64,000 bases of DNA from Streptomyces otsuchiensis (GTDB lineage Bacteria > Actinomycetota > Actinomycetes > Streptomycetales > Streptomycetaceae), in the NCBI RefSeq assembly GCF_004305975.1, contig NZ_BHZI01000001.1, positions 16,850 to 80,849 of the forward strand, given 5' to 3'. A program made the translations under genes and the position numbers. A model generated the notes under the pieces. That model saw only the letters and a program-made list of their open reading frames with translations, did no database searches and was not told the DNA's origin. Shown one piece after another: positions 10,884-18,971 of this stretch (position 1 is its first letter; every line of letters begins with the position of its first letter).

Positions 10884-11477
10884 GTGAGCACGACACCACC
10901 AGTTCTCGCCGCCGAGTTGGCACTCGCGTGGGCCGACATTCAGCGGTACCACCCGGAGCTGCCCAACCTGGCTGCGCCTGAATCCCTGATTGGGGAGTCC
11001 TCGTCCGCCTGCGGATCCGAACTCTCCTTCGAACGGCTGCTTCACGAAGCAGTGCACGGCATCGCCGCCGCCCGCGGGGTGCGGGACACCTCGCGCGCCG
11101 GCCGCTATCACAACCGCCGTTTTCTGTCCGTCGCCGAGGAACTCGGCCTGAGTCACGCCCATGAGCCCCATCCGAGCAGCGGATTCTCCGTCGTCACCAT
11201 GAACGCCGAGACCCGTCGCCGATACCGCACCACGGCCGACCGTCTGCATCGGGCGCTGTCGGCGCACCTCGCCGCCACGTCCGGCGAGACCTCGCGCAGC
11301 TTCCGCGGTCCAGCCGCTCGCCACGGGTCCTCCGGTGGTGGCGTGCGAGTCAAGGCGGTCTGCGACTGCGGGCGTAACGTCCGGGTCGTGCCGTCGGTGC
11401 TCGCCCAGGCCCCGATCGTCTGCGGCGCCTGCGACAAACCCTTCCGTATCGCGGAAGCGGTGCCAGTGGCCGCCTGA
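10884..11477 (+). CDS. SprT-like zinc metalloprotease-type protein
   Basis: From the GTG at 10884 this is a 197-residue protein. Residues 54-58 are HEAVH, a gluzincin HExxH, followed 18 residues later by a third histidine in RYHNRRFLSVAEELGL, the arrangement of SprT/Spartan-like proteases. The C-terminus has C160-x-C162 and C180-x2-C183, matching the zinc ribbon that often ends SprT proteins. The family is usually annotated as a hypothetical protein in Streptomyces; the SprT assignment is my inference from the motifs. An upstream TTG at 10836 would extend the frame by 16 non-conserved residues. It is isolated between two terminators. Confidence 0.6.
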   Translation: MSTTPPVLAAELALAWADIQRYHPELPNLAAPESLIGESSSACGSELSFERLLHEAVHGIAAARGVRDTSRAGRYHNRRFLSVAEELGLSHAHEPHPSSGFSVVTMNAETRRRYRTTADRLHRALSAHLAATSGETSRSFRGPAARHGSSGGGVRVKAVCDCGRNVRVVPSVLAQAPIVCGACDKPFRIAEAVPVAA

Positions 11478-11561
11478 CCCCTCGGCCCGCCCTCACGCTT
11501 CACCGCCCGACTCCGTGCCCCCACGCATTCGCATGGAGCCGACGGCGCCACCGCTGTCCGC

Positions 11562-11590
11562 GCCTGCCGGTGCCCAGTCCACCGGCAGGC
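11562..11590 (+). terminator. Terminator of the SprT-like gene
   Basis: A perfect 11-bp stem (11562-11572 with 11580-11590) with a 7-nt loop is followed by CCCTTTCGTGT, 84 bp after the stop codon. Confidence 0.8.
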
Positions 11591-11899
11591 CCTTTCGTGT
11601 GCGTCCGGGCCGTCCGTGGCCCCGTTCGCCGACAGCCGTCGCCCGCAGCGGGCCCGTGCGGCCCCATGCGGGCCTCTGCGGCCTCATGCTGCGCCGCAGG
11701 CCACGCAGTGCGTCGCGGACGAGGGCCAAGAGGCGGCGTGGGGCGATGTCGCGCGTATGGCAGAATGGCGTGTTGAACTCGTCGGCCGATCAGGAACCCT
11801 CTCTCCTCCGGACGGCGCGTCCTCGGGTAACACCACACCGCAACCCCACGCGGGATGGCCACGTGCCCACCCACATCAACACCAGGAGACACCACAGCC
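11591..11899 (+). other. Promoter/leader region of the rpsP operon
   Basis: With the terminator this completes a 422-bp gap. It contains GCCCCATGCG-type intergenic motifs near 11661-11700 and an AGGAG Shine-Dalgarno at 11884-11888, eleven bases before the rpsP start. A convincing -35/-10 pair could not be assigned. Confidence 0.5.
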
Positions 11900-12328
11900 G
11901 TGGCAGTCAAGATCAAGCTGAAGCGTCTGGGCAAGATCCGGTCGCCGCACTACCGCATCATCGTCGCCGACTCCCGTACCCGCCGTGACGGCCGGGCCAT
12001 CGAGGAGATCGGCCTGTACCACCCGGTGCAGAACCCCTCGCGGATCGAGGTCGACTCGGAGCGCGCCCAGTACTGGCTCGGTGTCGGCGCGCAGCCGACC
12101 GAGCCCGTCATGGCGATCCTCAAGGTCACCGGTGACTGGCAGAAGTTCAAGGGTCTGCCCGCTCCGGCGCCGATGAAGGTGGCCGAGCCCAAGTCGGACA
12201 AGGGCACCCTCTTCGAGGCTGCCGGCGCCGACGAGCCGAAGGGTGAGGCCATCACCCCGAAGGCCAAGAAGGCCGACAAGGGTGAGAAGAAGGCCGACGA
12301 GGCCGCGGCCGAGTCGACCGAGGCCTGA
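11900..12328 (+). CDS. rpsP: Ribosomal protein bS16
   Basis: The conserved bS16 body ([51 protein letters not shown]) starts at a GTG at 11900, eleven bases behind AGGAG. The product has 142 residues. Beyond the core there is a 55-residue Lys/Ala/Glu-rich tail ([20 protein letters not shown]) that is common in actinobacterial bS16. It opens the rpsP-khpA-rimM-trmD cluster; khpA starts three bases after its stop codon. Confidence 0.96.
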   Translation: MAVKIKLKRLGKIRSPHYRIIVADSRTRRDGRAIEEIGLYHPVQNPSRIEVDSERAQYWLGVGAQPTEPVMAILKVTGDWQKFKGLPAPAPMKVAEPKSDKGTLFEAAGADEPKGEAITPKAKKADKGEKKADEAAAESTEA

Positions 12329-12330
12329 GG

Positions 12331-12570
12331 ATGCTCGAGGAGGCCCTCGAGCACCTGGTGAAGGGCATCGTCGAACACCCCGACGAGGTCCAGGTCGCCT
12401 CACGCAACCAGCGTCGCGGACAGGTGCTGGAGGTCCGGGTACACCCCGACGACCTCGGCAAGGTGATCGGCCGTAACGGCCGTACCGCCCGTTCGCTGCG
12501 TACGGTCGTGGGCGCGCTCGGCGGCCGCGGCATCCGCGTCGACCTGGTCGACGTGGACGAGGTCCGCTGA
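12331..12570 (+). CDS. khpA: KH-domain RNA-binding protein KhpA
   Basis: A 79-residue protein made of a single type II KH domain, with the GxxG loop as GRNG in VIGRNGRTARSLRTVVGA. KhpA-type proteins bind RNA, and in several Gram-positive bacteria pair with KhpB. The position between rpsP and rimM is highly conserved in actinobacteria. Only two bases separate it from rpsP, so it is co-transcribed and likely translationally coupled. Confidence 0.93.
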   Translation: MLEEALEHLVKGIVEHPDEVQVASRNQRRGQVLEVRVHPDDLGKVIGRNGRTARSLRTVVGALGGRGIRVDLVDVDEVR

Positions 12571-12583
12571 CATCTCGTGAACC

Positions 12584-12626
12584 GGCATGGGCCGGAGACG
12601 GCAATCCGCCGACTCCGGCCCATGCC
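12584..12626 (+). terminator. Hairpin between khpA and rimM, possible attenuator
   Basis: A perfect 14-bp stem (12584-12597 with 12613-12626) and a 15-nt loop begin 14 bp after the khpA stop codon. As rimM and trmD lie downstream on the same strand, it may reduce rather than end transcription. Confidence 0.75.
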
Positions 12627-12816
12627 GCGTTCCAGGCCCGCCCGTGAGGTGTGTGGAGTACGGCCTCACGCGGCCGCCACGGGGCACGGGGCCCTGCGTG
12701 AACCCGCCCCGGGTGGTCCCGGCACAAAGCGGGCCAGGGCCCGCACGTCCCGCCGCAGGCTCCCTGTCCCGCCATGGACGCACGTGAACGCTCAGCACGA
12801 AAGGAACCGAACCGCA

Positions 12817-13365
12817 GTGCAGCTTGTCGTCGCCCGCATCGGCCGCGCCCACGGGATCAAGGGCGAACTGACCGTGGAGGTGCGTACGGACGAGCCCGAA
12901 CAGCGTCTCGGACCCGGCGCCGTCCTCGCCACCGACCCACCGGAGCGCGGACCGCTCGTCATCGAGACGGGGCGTGTCCACAGCGGACGGCTGCTGCTGC
13001 GCTTCGAGGGCGTCGGTGACCGCACGGCCGCGGAGGCCCTGCGGAACACGCTGCTCATCGCCGAGGTGGACCCGGAGGAGCGTCCGGACGACCCCGAGGA
13101 GTTCTACGACCATCAGCTCGACGACCTCGAGGTCGTCACCGCCGATGGCACCGTCATCGGCCGCGTGACGGAGGTCGCGCATCTCCCCGCCCAGGACCTG
13201 CTGGTGATCGCGCGGGAGGACGGTGGCGAGGTGATGATTCCCTTCGTGACCGAGTTCGTCCCCGAGGTGGACCTGCAGGCGCAGCGGGTGGTCGTCACCC
13301 CGCCTCCGGGACTCCTCGAAGAGCCGCTGCCCGGCGACGCGCGGGACGCGGGACGGAAGGACTGA
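12817..13365 (+). CDS. rimM: Ribosome maturation factor RimM
   Basis: RimM helps assemble the 30S head through bS16/uS19. The 182-residue product starts with GTG at 12817, eleven bases after AAGGA. It has the N-terminal barrel motif [24 protein letters not shown], the linker [16 protein letters not shown] and the PRC-barrel sequence [22 protein letters not shown]. An upstream open extension (from 12577) overlaps the hairpin and is Arg/Pro-rich, so it is rejected. trmD follows after five bases. Confidence 0.94.
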   Translation: MQLVVARIGRAHGIKGELTVEVRTDEPEQRLGPGAVLATDPPERGPLVIETGRVHSGRLLLRFEGVGDRTAAEALRNTLLIAEVDPEERPDDPEEFYDHQLDDLEVVTADGTVIGRVTEVAHLPAQDLLVIAREDGGEVMIPFVTEFVPEVDLQAQRVVVTPPPGLLEEPLPGDARDAGRKD

Positions 13366-13370
13366 GCGCG

Positions 13371-14225
13371 ATGCGTCTCGACGTGATCACCATCTTCCCG
13401 GAGTACCTCGAACCGCTGAACGTCTCCCTCGTGGGCAAGGCGCGTGAGCGCGGGCTGCTGGACGTACGGGTGCACGACCTCCGGAACTGGACCCACGACC
13501 GGCATCACACTGTGGACGACACCCCGTACGGCGGCGGTCCCGGCATGGTGATGAAGCCGGAGCCATGGGGCGAGGCCTTGGACGCGGTCATCGGCGGAGC
13601 GGGTGCCGACGGGGACGCAGACACCCCGCACGGTGCGGTGGACGGGGGGCCTGCTCCGGTCATCGTGGTGCCCACGCCGAGCGGCGTCCCGTTCACCCAG
13701 GAGGCCGCGGCGGAGCTGGCCGCGCGGCCCTGGCTCGTCTTCACCCCCGCCCGTTACGAAGGCATCGACCGCCGGGTCATCGAGGACTACTCCGACCGGC
13801 ATGAGGTGCGTGAGGTGTCGGTCGGCGACTACGTCCTGGCGGGCGGCGAGGCACCCGTTCTCGTGATGGTCGAGGCCATCGCGCGCCTGTTGCCGGGGGT
13901 TCTCGGGAACGCGGAGTCGCATCGGGACGACTCCTTCGCCGACGGTTCCATGGCGGGACTTCTGGAAGGGCCGGTGTACACCAAGCCGCCCGCGTGGCGG
14001 GGGCGCACGGTGCCGGACGTCCTTGTGAGCGGGCACCATGGGCGCATCGCCCGGTGGCGGCGGGACGAGGCGCTTCGCCGTACGTCCGCGCACCGTCCCG
14101 ACCTGATCGAACACGCGGTGCCGCAGGAGATGGACCGCGCGGACCTGCTGACCCTCGCGGAACTGGGCTGGGTGGCGGGGAGCGACGGGCGATTTGGGCG
14201 AACACCGGGCGCCGTGGAAGAATGA
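13371..14225 (+). CDS. trmD: tRNA (guanine37-N1)-methyltransferase TrmD
   Basis: TrmD is a SPOUT-fold dimer that methylates G37 of tRNAs. The 284-residue protein shows [16 protein letters not shown], the conserved [20 protein letters not shown] segment and the trefoil-knot SAM site [20 protein letters not shown]. The C-terminal domain is regular. An insert rich in Gly/Asp at about 75-100 ([16 protein letters not shown]) is typical of high-GC actinobacteria. It is co-transcribed with rimM. Confidence 0.97.
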   Translation: MRLDVITIFPEYLEPLNVSLVGKARERGLLDVRVHDLRNWTHDRHHTVDDTPYGGGPGMVMKPEPWGEALDAVIGGAGADGDADTPHGAVDGGPAPVIVVPTPSGVPFTQEAAAELAARPWLVFTPARYEGIDRRVIEDYSDRHEVREVSVGDYVLAGGEAPVLVMVEAIARLLPGVLGNAESHRDDSFADGSMAGLLEGPVYTKPPAWRGRTVPDVLVSGHHGRIARWRRDEALRRTSAHRPDLIEHAVPQEMDRADLLTLAELGWVAGSDGRFGRTPGAVEE

Positions 14226-14331
14226 GCAGCTGCCGCGTTCGAAGGCGCGTGACCCTGCCACAGGGGGAAGAACACCGCCGGCACGACGGCACGGGCATCG
14301 CACGGTGTCCCGCCCACCATCACATCGTTCC

Positions 14332-14353
14332 GCTGATGACCTGTGGCATCAGC
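14332..14353 (+). promoter_or_regulatory. Small hairpin in the rplS leader
   Basis: GCTGATG (14332-14338) pairs perfectly with CATCAGC (14347-14353) across an 8-nt loop. The stem ends 17 bases before the rplS ATG and just 5' of the purine-rich GAAGAGAGCAGCAGG. It could influence ribosome loading; there is no direct evidence of control. Confidence 0.4.
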
Positions 14354-14370
14354 GAAGAGAGCAGCAGGTC

Positions 14371-14718
14371 ATGAACCTCCTCGACACAGTCGACTCCGCG
14401 TCGCTCCGCAGCGACATCCCGGCGTTCCGCCCCGGTGACACCGTCAACGTCCACGTGCGCGTCATCGAGGGCAGCCGCTCCCGTGTCCAGCAGTTCAAGG
14501 GTGTCGTCATCCGCCGCCAGGGCTCGGGCGTCCGCGAGACCTTCACGGTCCGCAAGGTCAGCTTCGGCGTCGGCGTGGAACGGACCTTCCCCGTGCACAC
14601 CCCGGTGGTGGAGAAGATCGAGCTGGTGACCCGCGGTGCCGTCCGCCGCGCCAAGCTGTACTACCTCCGTGAGCTGCGTGGCAAGGCAGCGAAGATCAAG
14701 GAGAAGCGCGACAACTGA
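14371..14718 (+). CDS. rplS: Ribosomal protein bL19
   Basis: The 115-residue bL19 begins at ATG 14371 ([20 protein letters not shown]) and contains the conserved [39 protein letters not shown] and [17 protein letters not shown]. An open extension upstream to 14194 is non-conserved and overlaps trmD. The first signal peptidase gene starts 36 bp downstream with no terminator between. Confidence 0.97.
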   Translation: MNLLDTVDSASLRSDIPAFRPGDTVNVHVRVIEGSRSRVQQFKGVVIRRQGSGVRETFTVRKVSFGVGVERTFPVHTPVVEKIELVTRGAVRRAKLYYLRELRGKAAKIKEKRDN

Positions 14719-14754
14719 GCCTGTCGCCTTCACCGGGCCGGTTACCATCTCGGC

Positions 14755-15453
14755 GTGACCGACACCGACGCCTCGTCCCAGGAGCGCGATCCCACTCCAC
14801 CTCCCCAGGAGGAACCGGAGCAGGGGTCGCGCTCCTGGCGCGTGTGGGCGACGGCATTCATCGCGCCGGTCGTCGGCTTCGCCCTCACCAGCGCCTTCGT
14901 GATGCAGGCCTTTCTGATCCCCAGCGGATCGATGGAGGAGACGCTGCACGTGGGTGACCGGGTCCTGGTCAACAAGCTCGCTTATCGCTTTGGCGACATT
15001 GGGCGTGGCGATATCGTGGTCTTCGACGGAACGGGCTCGTTCGTCCACGACGCCTCGGAACCGGGCCCCGTGGCCCGCGTGTTGCGGGCGGCGGGTGGTG
15101 CGGTCGGGCTGACGCCGTCCGGGGACACCGACTACATCAAGCGGGTGATCGGGATCGGCGGGGACCGGGTCGTGTGCTGCGACGCCGAGGGCATGATCAC
15201 CGTCAACGGGAAGCAGCTGGAGGAGCCCTACCTGTATCCGGGCGACGAACCCTCAGCCACACCGTTCGACATCGAGGTGCCCGCAGGACGGCTGTGGGTT
15301 CTCGGCGACCACCGGTCCGACTCCAGCGACTCCCGTGACCATCTGGGCTCGCCCGGAGGCGGCACCGTGGCCGAGGGCCGGGTCATCGGACGTGCCGAAG
15401 CGGTCGTCTGGCCGCCCTCCCGCACCGGCGGGCTACGGGCGGACCGTGGGTAG
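14755..15453 (+). CDS. sipW: Type I signal peptidase, SipW position
   Basis: It cleaves signal peptides from exported pre-proteins on the outer face of the membrane. The 232-residue protein starts with GTG at 14755. One membrane segment (ATAFIAPVVGFALTSAFVMQAF) precedes the catalytic box IPSGSMEETLHVGDRVLVNK with nucleophile Ser59; the general-base Lys129 lies in YIKRVIGIGGD. Boxes D/E (LWVLGDHRSDSSDSRDH) follow. It is the first of four tandem paralogues, matching sipW-sipX-sipY-sipZ of S. lividans, and lies close behind rplS. Confidence 0.9.
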   Translation: MTDTDASSQERDPTPPPQEEPEQGSRSWRVWATAFIAPVVGFALTSAFVMQAFLIPSGSMEETLHVGDRVLVNKLAYRFGDIGRGDIVVFDGTGSFVHDASEPGPVARVLRAAGGAVGLTPSGDTDYIKRVIGIGGDRVVCCDAEGMITVNGKQLEEPYLYPGDEPSATPFDIEVPAGRLWVLGDHRSDSSDSRDHLGSPGGGTVAEGRVIGRAEAVVWPPSRTGGLRADRG

Positions 15454-16258
15454 TCGGGGAAGGCCCCGTGGTGCCCCGTCCCCCGGCGCCGCCGAGCCCC
15501 ATGGCGAGGCATCACCCGGGACCCCGAACCGCCTCGGCGGGGGGCGCGCCGCCCGACGACGGGCGGCCAAGCGGATCCGCCGGCGCCGTCGGCTGCGGAC
15601 CACGCGCGAGATACCGATGCTGATAGGCATCGCTCTCGGTATCGCGTTGCTGATCAAGACCTTTCTGGTGCAGGCGTTCGTCATCCCCTCAGGTTCGATG
15701 GAGCCGACCATCCAGATCGACGACCGCGTGCTGGTCAACAAGTTCACGCCGTGGCTCGGCTGGGAACCCTCGCGCGGGGACGTGGTGGTGTTCAAGGACC
15801 CCGGCGGCTGGCTGGAGACCGACGCCGGCATGCCCCAGAGCGCTGATCCGCCGGTGATCGGGCAGGTCAAGACCGCCCTGAGCTGGGTCGGGCTGATGCC
15901 CAAGGAGGACGAGGACCTGATCAAGCGCGTCATCGGTGTGGGTGGCGACACCGTGGTCTGCTGTGACGAGGAGGGTCTGGTCACGGTCAACGGTGTGCCC
16001 GTCGAGGAGCCTTACGTCCACCCGGGCAACGAGCCGTCCACGATCCCGTTCGACGTCACCGTGCCGCCCGGCCGGGTGTTCGTCATGGGGGACCATCGCG
16101 GCAACTCCGCCGATTCGCGGTTCCATCTGAACGAGCCCGGTGAGGGCACCATCCCCGTCGCCTCGGTGGTCGGCCGGGCGAGTGTGATCGCGTGGCCGTA
16201 TGCTCACTGGGGCCGACTCGACGGCGCGGACGCCTTCGAGGCGGTTCCCGAGCCGTAG
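15446..16258 (+). CDS. sipX: Type I signal peptidase, SipX position
   Basis: The chosen GTG at 15446 overlaps the end of sipW by eight bases and gives 270 residues. A long Arg-rich cytoplasmic N-terminus (RRRAAKRIRRRRRLRTTRE) precedes one membrane segment and the catalytic IPSGSMEPTIQIDDRVLVNK with Ser84. The catalytic Lys is in LIKRVIGVGGD, and the GDHRGNSADSR box closes the fold. The frame is open further upstream inside sipW; the overlap start avoids a large conflict but is not proven. Confidence 0.88.
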   Translation: MGSRGRPRGAPSPGAAEPHGEASPGTPNRLGGGRAARRRAAKRIRRRRRLRTTREIPMLIGIALGIALLIKTFLVQAFVIPSGSMEPTIQIDDRVLVNKFTPWLGWEPSRGDVVVFKDPGGWLETDAGMPQSADPPVIGQVKTALSWVGLMPKEDEDLIKRVIGVGGDTVVCCDEEGLVTVNGVPVEEPYVHPGNEPSTIPFDVTVPPGRVFVMGDHRGNSADSRFHLNEPGEGTIPVASVVGRASVIAWPYAHWGRLDGADAFEAVPEP

Positions 16259-16455
16259 CCCGCCCGGTCGCGTTGTTCGCGTCGCGGCACGGGGTGCGTG
16301 GCGCCCGCCCCGTGCGGGTAGGCGCTGCCAGGCGGGTCGAGGCGAAAGAAGTGACAGAACTCCCGATCCCTGCGGAACTCCCGCTCGTTATCGGAGTGGA
16401 GCTGTGAGCCTGTTCCGCCCCTCGGGCAGGCTGCGAAGTGGTGTGAGGAGTCGAT

Positions 16456-17463
16456 GTGGGGGATGTGGCAGTGGGAGCCCGGTCCGGAGCGTCCGAGGAC
16501 CCGGAGAGGCGCCCTTCACCGGGATACTCCGGGGCCGCCGGCGACCGTCCTGCGGACGCGCCCGGTGGTTACGACCCCGGAGCCGGTGACGCCGACGGTT
16601 CGGTGAGCCCGGACAGTGGGAGCGCGGGTGGCCACGCCGACGACGGCGTCCCCGGTGATGGCGAGGACGGCGGTGACCGGGGCCGGGGGCACAAGGGGAC
16701 GAAGAACCGTTCGTTCTGGAAGGAACTGCCGATCCTCATCGGTGTCGCGCTCGTCCTGGCTCTTGTGATCAAGACGTTCCTGGTCCAGGCATTCTCGATC
16801 CCCTCGGACTCCATGCAGAACACCCTGCAGCGCGGTGACCGGGTCCTGGTCGACAAGCTGACGCCCTGGTTCGGCGCCACCCCCGACCGCGGTGAAGTGA
16901 TCGTCTTCCGTGACCCGGGCGGCTGGCTCCCCCCGCCTTCCAACGACGGCGGCGCCTGGGCGAACGTGCAGGAGGGCCTGAGCTTCATCGGTCTGATGCC
17001 GTCCGCGGAAGATCAGAACCTGATCAAGCGGGTCATCGCCGTCGGGGGCGACACCGTGGAGTGTCAGGTGGGCGGCCTTGTCACGGTCAACGGCAACGAG
17101 GTGGACGAGACCGACTTCATCTACCCCGGGAACACGGCCTGTGACGACCGGGCCTTCGGCCCGATCGACATCCCCGAGGGCCGGCTCTGGGTCATGGGCG
17201 ACCACCGCCAGGACTCGCAGGACTCGCGCTTCCACATGAGCGGCCCCGGAGGCGGCACCGTCTCCGAGGAAGAGGTCGTCGGTCGCGCCGTCGTCGTCGC
17301 CTGGCCGGTGAACCGCTGGTCGGTGCTCTCCGTACCGGAGGGCTACTCCTCGCTCGACAACGCGGCGGCGCTGGCGGTGCCCGGTGCGCTCGGACTGGCC
17401 GGCGCGGTGCCGCTGGTCTGGTGGCGACGTCGGCTGCTTCTCGACCGCGGTCGCGACGACTGA
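16456..17463 (+). CDS. sipY: Type I signal peptidase with C-terminal anchor, SipY position
   Basis: The GTG at 16456 follows GAGGAG by five bases. Of 335 residues, the first 85 are a Gly/Asp-rich cytoplasmic tail. A membrane segment (PILIGVALVLALVIKTFLVQAF) and IPSDSMQNTLQRGDRVLVDK with Ser119 follow. The Lys is in LIKRVIAVGGD and the GDHRQDSQDSR box is intact. A second hydrophobic helix near the C-terminus (VPGALGLAGAVPLVWW) then a basic end gives a two-anchor topology. A strong terminator follows, ending this transcription unit. Confidence 0.9.
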   Translation: MGDVAVGARSGASEDPERRPSPGYSGAAGDRPADAPGGYDPGAGDADGSVSPDSGSAGGHADDGVPGDGEDGGDRGRGHKGTKNRSFWKELPILIGVALVLALVIKTFLVQAFSIPSDSMQNTLQRGDRVLVDKLTPWFGATPDRGEVIVFRDPGGWLPPPSNDGGAWANVQEGLSFIGLMPSAEDQNLIKRVIAVGGDTVECQVGGLVTVNGNEVDETDFIYPGNTACDDRAFGPIDIPEGRLWVMGDHRQDSQDSRFHMSGPGGGTVSEEEVVGRAVVVAWPVNRWSVLSVPEGYSSLDNAAALAVPGALGLAGAVPLVWWRRRLLLDRGRDD

Positions 17464-17469
17464 ACTTCG

Positions 17470-17514
17470 GCGGGGCGGCGTGCGGACCTGACGGGTCACC
17501 GCACGCCGCCCCGC
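17470..17514 (+). terminator. Terminator between sipY and sipZ
   Basis: A perfect 16-bp stem (17470-17485 with 17499-17514) and a 13-nt loop sit six bases after the sipY stop codon. It separates sipZ from the first three sip genes. Confidence 0.88.
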
Positions 17515-17698
17515 GCCACGTCCGGGGTCACGCCCGGGGCGTGCGGGCGCGCCACCGCAGGGGGCGCCCACCGGGACCCTCGCCTTCCTCAGACCACCGC
17601 TCCACGCGGCGCGGGCGACCACAAAGCGTTCGCCGGGCGCGACGACGACCTCACTGGGTAGGGTCACGTTCCGGACCATGACCCAGATGGAGGACGAG

Positions 17699-18412
17699 AT
17701 GAGCGCTGCGCCGCGCACCCGGGGCCGTCTCGGCCGGGTCCTTTCCAACGCCGTCGTGGCCCTGGGATGTGTGCTCTTCCTCGGTGGGTTCGTGCTGGCC
17801 GCGTTCCTCTACCAGCCCTATCTGGTACCGACCGACTCGATGGCACCCACCGTCGCCGCCGACGATCGCGTGGTCGCCCAGCGCATTGACGGCCGTGAGG
17901 TGCACCGGGGCGACATCGTGGTGTTCCGGGACGACGCATGGAGCGAACTGCCCATGGTCAAGCGAGTCGTCGGGGTGGGCGGCGACAGCGTCACCTGTTG
18001 CGACGAGGACGGTCTGCTCCGGGTCAACGACGTTCCGATCGACGAGTCTTATCGGGACAGGGGAGTGCCTGCCTCGCGCCACGGCTTCGAAGCCGTCGTG
18101 CCCGACGGCGAGCTCTTTCTGCTGGGCGACGAGCGCCTGGACTCCGTCGACTCCCGGGCCCTGCTCGCGGACGGGCGCAGCGGAACGGTCGCCGAAGACG
18201 CCGTCGTCGCCCGTGTCGAGGCGATCGCCTGGCCTCCGAGCCGACTCGGTCCGGTGGCGCGCCCGGGCGAGTTCGGCGATCTGCCCGGCGGCGTGTCCAG
18301 CCCCGGGCCACTGAATCTGTTGGTGATCTCCACCGTGACCGGCGCGGTGCTCATCCTCGGTGGTGCCGCGATCGGACCGCTCACAGCCCGTTCCTCGCGA
18401 CGGAAGGCGTAA
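17699..18412 (+). CDS. sipZ: Type I signal peptidase, SipZ position
   Basis: ATG codons occur at 17678, 17687 and 17699. GGAGG at 17689-17693 stands five bases before the last, so 17699 (237 residues) is preferred. An N-terminal membrane helix precedes YLVPTDSMAPTVAADDRVVA with Ser47; the Lys is in MVKRVVGVGGD, and the final box is LLGDERLDSVDSR, where the usual GDHR-type sequence reads GDER. A C-terminal hydrophobic segment (LNLLVISTVTGAVLILGGAA) forms a second anchor. It is behind its own intergenic region (TAGGGT at 17659-17664 is a candidate -10). Confidence 0.88.
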   Translation: MSAAPRTRGRLGRVLSNAVVALGCVLFLGGFVLAAFLYQPYLVPTDSMAPTVAADDRVVAQRIDGREVHRGDIVVFRDDAWSELPMVKRVVGVGGDSVTCCDEDGLLRVNDVPIDESYRDRGVPASRHGFEAVVPDGELFLLGDERLDSVDSRALLADGRSGTVAEDAVVARVEAIAWPPSRLGPVARPGEFGDLPGGVSSPGPLNLLVISTVTGAVLILGGAAIGPLTARSSRRKA

Positions 18413-18522
18413 CGTTCAGTCTGGCGGTAGGCGTGACGTTCGGTGACGGTGAGCGATATCGAGCGGACCCGACCTGCCGTGAAGCACAATGTGTGGACGG
18501 AACGGCTGAAAGGGATCACGCG

Positions 18523-18867
18523 ATGAGCGCCGAAGATCTCGAGAAGTACGAGACCGAGATGGAGCTGAAGCTCTATCGGGAGTACCGGGATGTGGTCGGA
18601 CTCTTCACCTACGTGATCGAGACCGATCGGCGCTTCTACCTCACCAACGACTACGAGATGCAGGTGCACTCGGTCCAGGGCGAGGTGTTCTTCGAGGTCT
18701 CGATGGCCGATGCCTGGGTGTGGGACATGTACCGGCCCGCGCGCTTCGTCAAGCAGGTGCGAGTGCTGACCTTCAAGGACGTCAACATCGAGGAGCTCAA
18801 CCGGAACGAGCTCGATCTGACGCAGAACAACGGCTTCAGCGCGGGCAGTGACGGAGGTGCGGGCTGA
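18523..18867 (+). CDS. DUF2469 family protein
   Basis: This 114-residue, strongly acidic protein (MSAEDLEKYETEMELKLYREYRDVVGLFTYVIETDRRFYLTN) is nearly invariant in actinobacteria, where it sits beside lepB/rnhB and yraN (M. tuberculosis Rv2901c). No catalytic motif is known to me. An AAAGGGA sequence lies just upstream of the ATG at 18523. In the order I remember, yraN should follow directly; here an M23 peptidase gene follows instead, which marks the left edge of an inverted block. Confidence 0.88.
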   Translation: MSAEDLEKYETEMELKLYREYRDVVGLFTYVIETDRRFYLTNDYEMQVHSVQGEVFFEVSMADAWVWDMYRPARFVKQVRVLTFKDVNIEELNRNELDLTQNNGFSAGSDGGAG

Positions 18868-18901
18868 CCCGCCTCGCTCCTTTCCACCCGAAAGAGTGAC
18901 G

Positions 18902-18941
18902 GAGTTATCCACAGGTCCTAAGTTTTCCACCAAGATCCACA
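18902..18941 (+). repeat. Left 40-bp inverted repeat with three DnaA-box-like nonamers
   Basis: Three same-direction nonamers, TTATCCACA (18905), TTTTCCACC (18923) and AGATCCACA (18933), start 18 and 10 bp apart. The 40-bp element matches the reverse complement of 25281-25320 at 33 of 40 positions, with identical nonamer spacing. It lies 30 bp before the M23 gene start and 34 bp after the DUF2469 stop. Confidence 0.9.
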
Positions 18942-18971
18942 CGGGGGCGGCCGACGTACGAGTCTGCCCGT

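Noticed and set aside
16351-16407. 18-codon frame VTELPIPAELPLVIGVEL before sipY
   Set aside because: It has a weak purine stretch upstream, but no conservation or structure can be judged; too short to support as a leader peptide.
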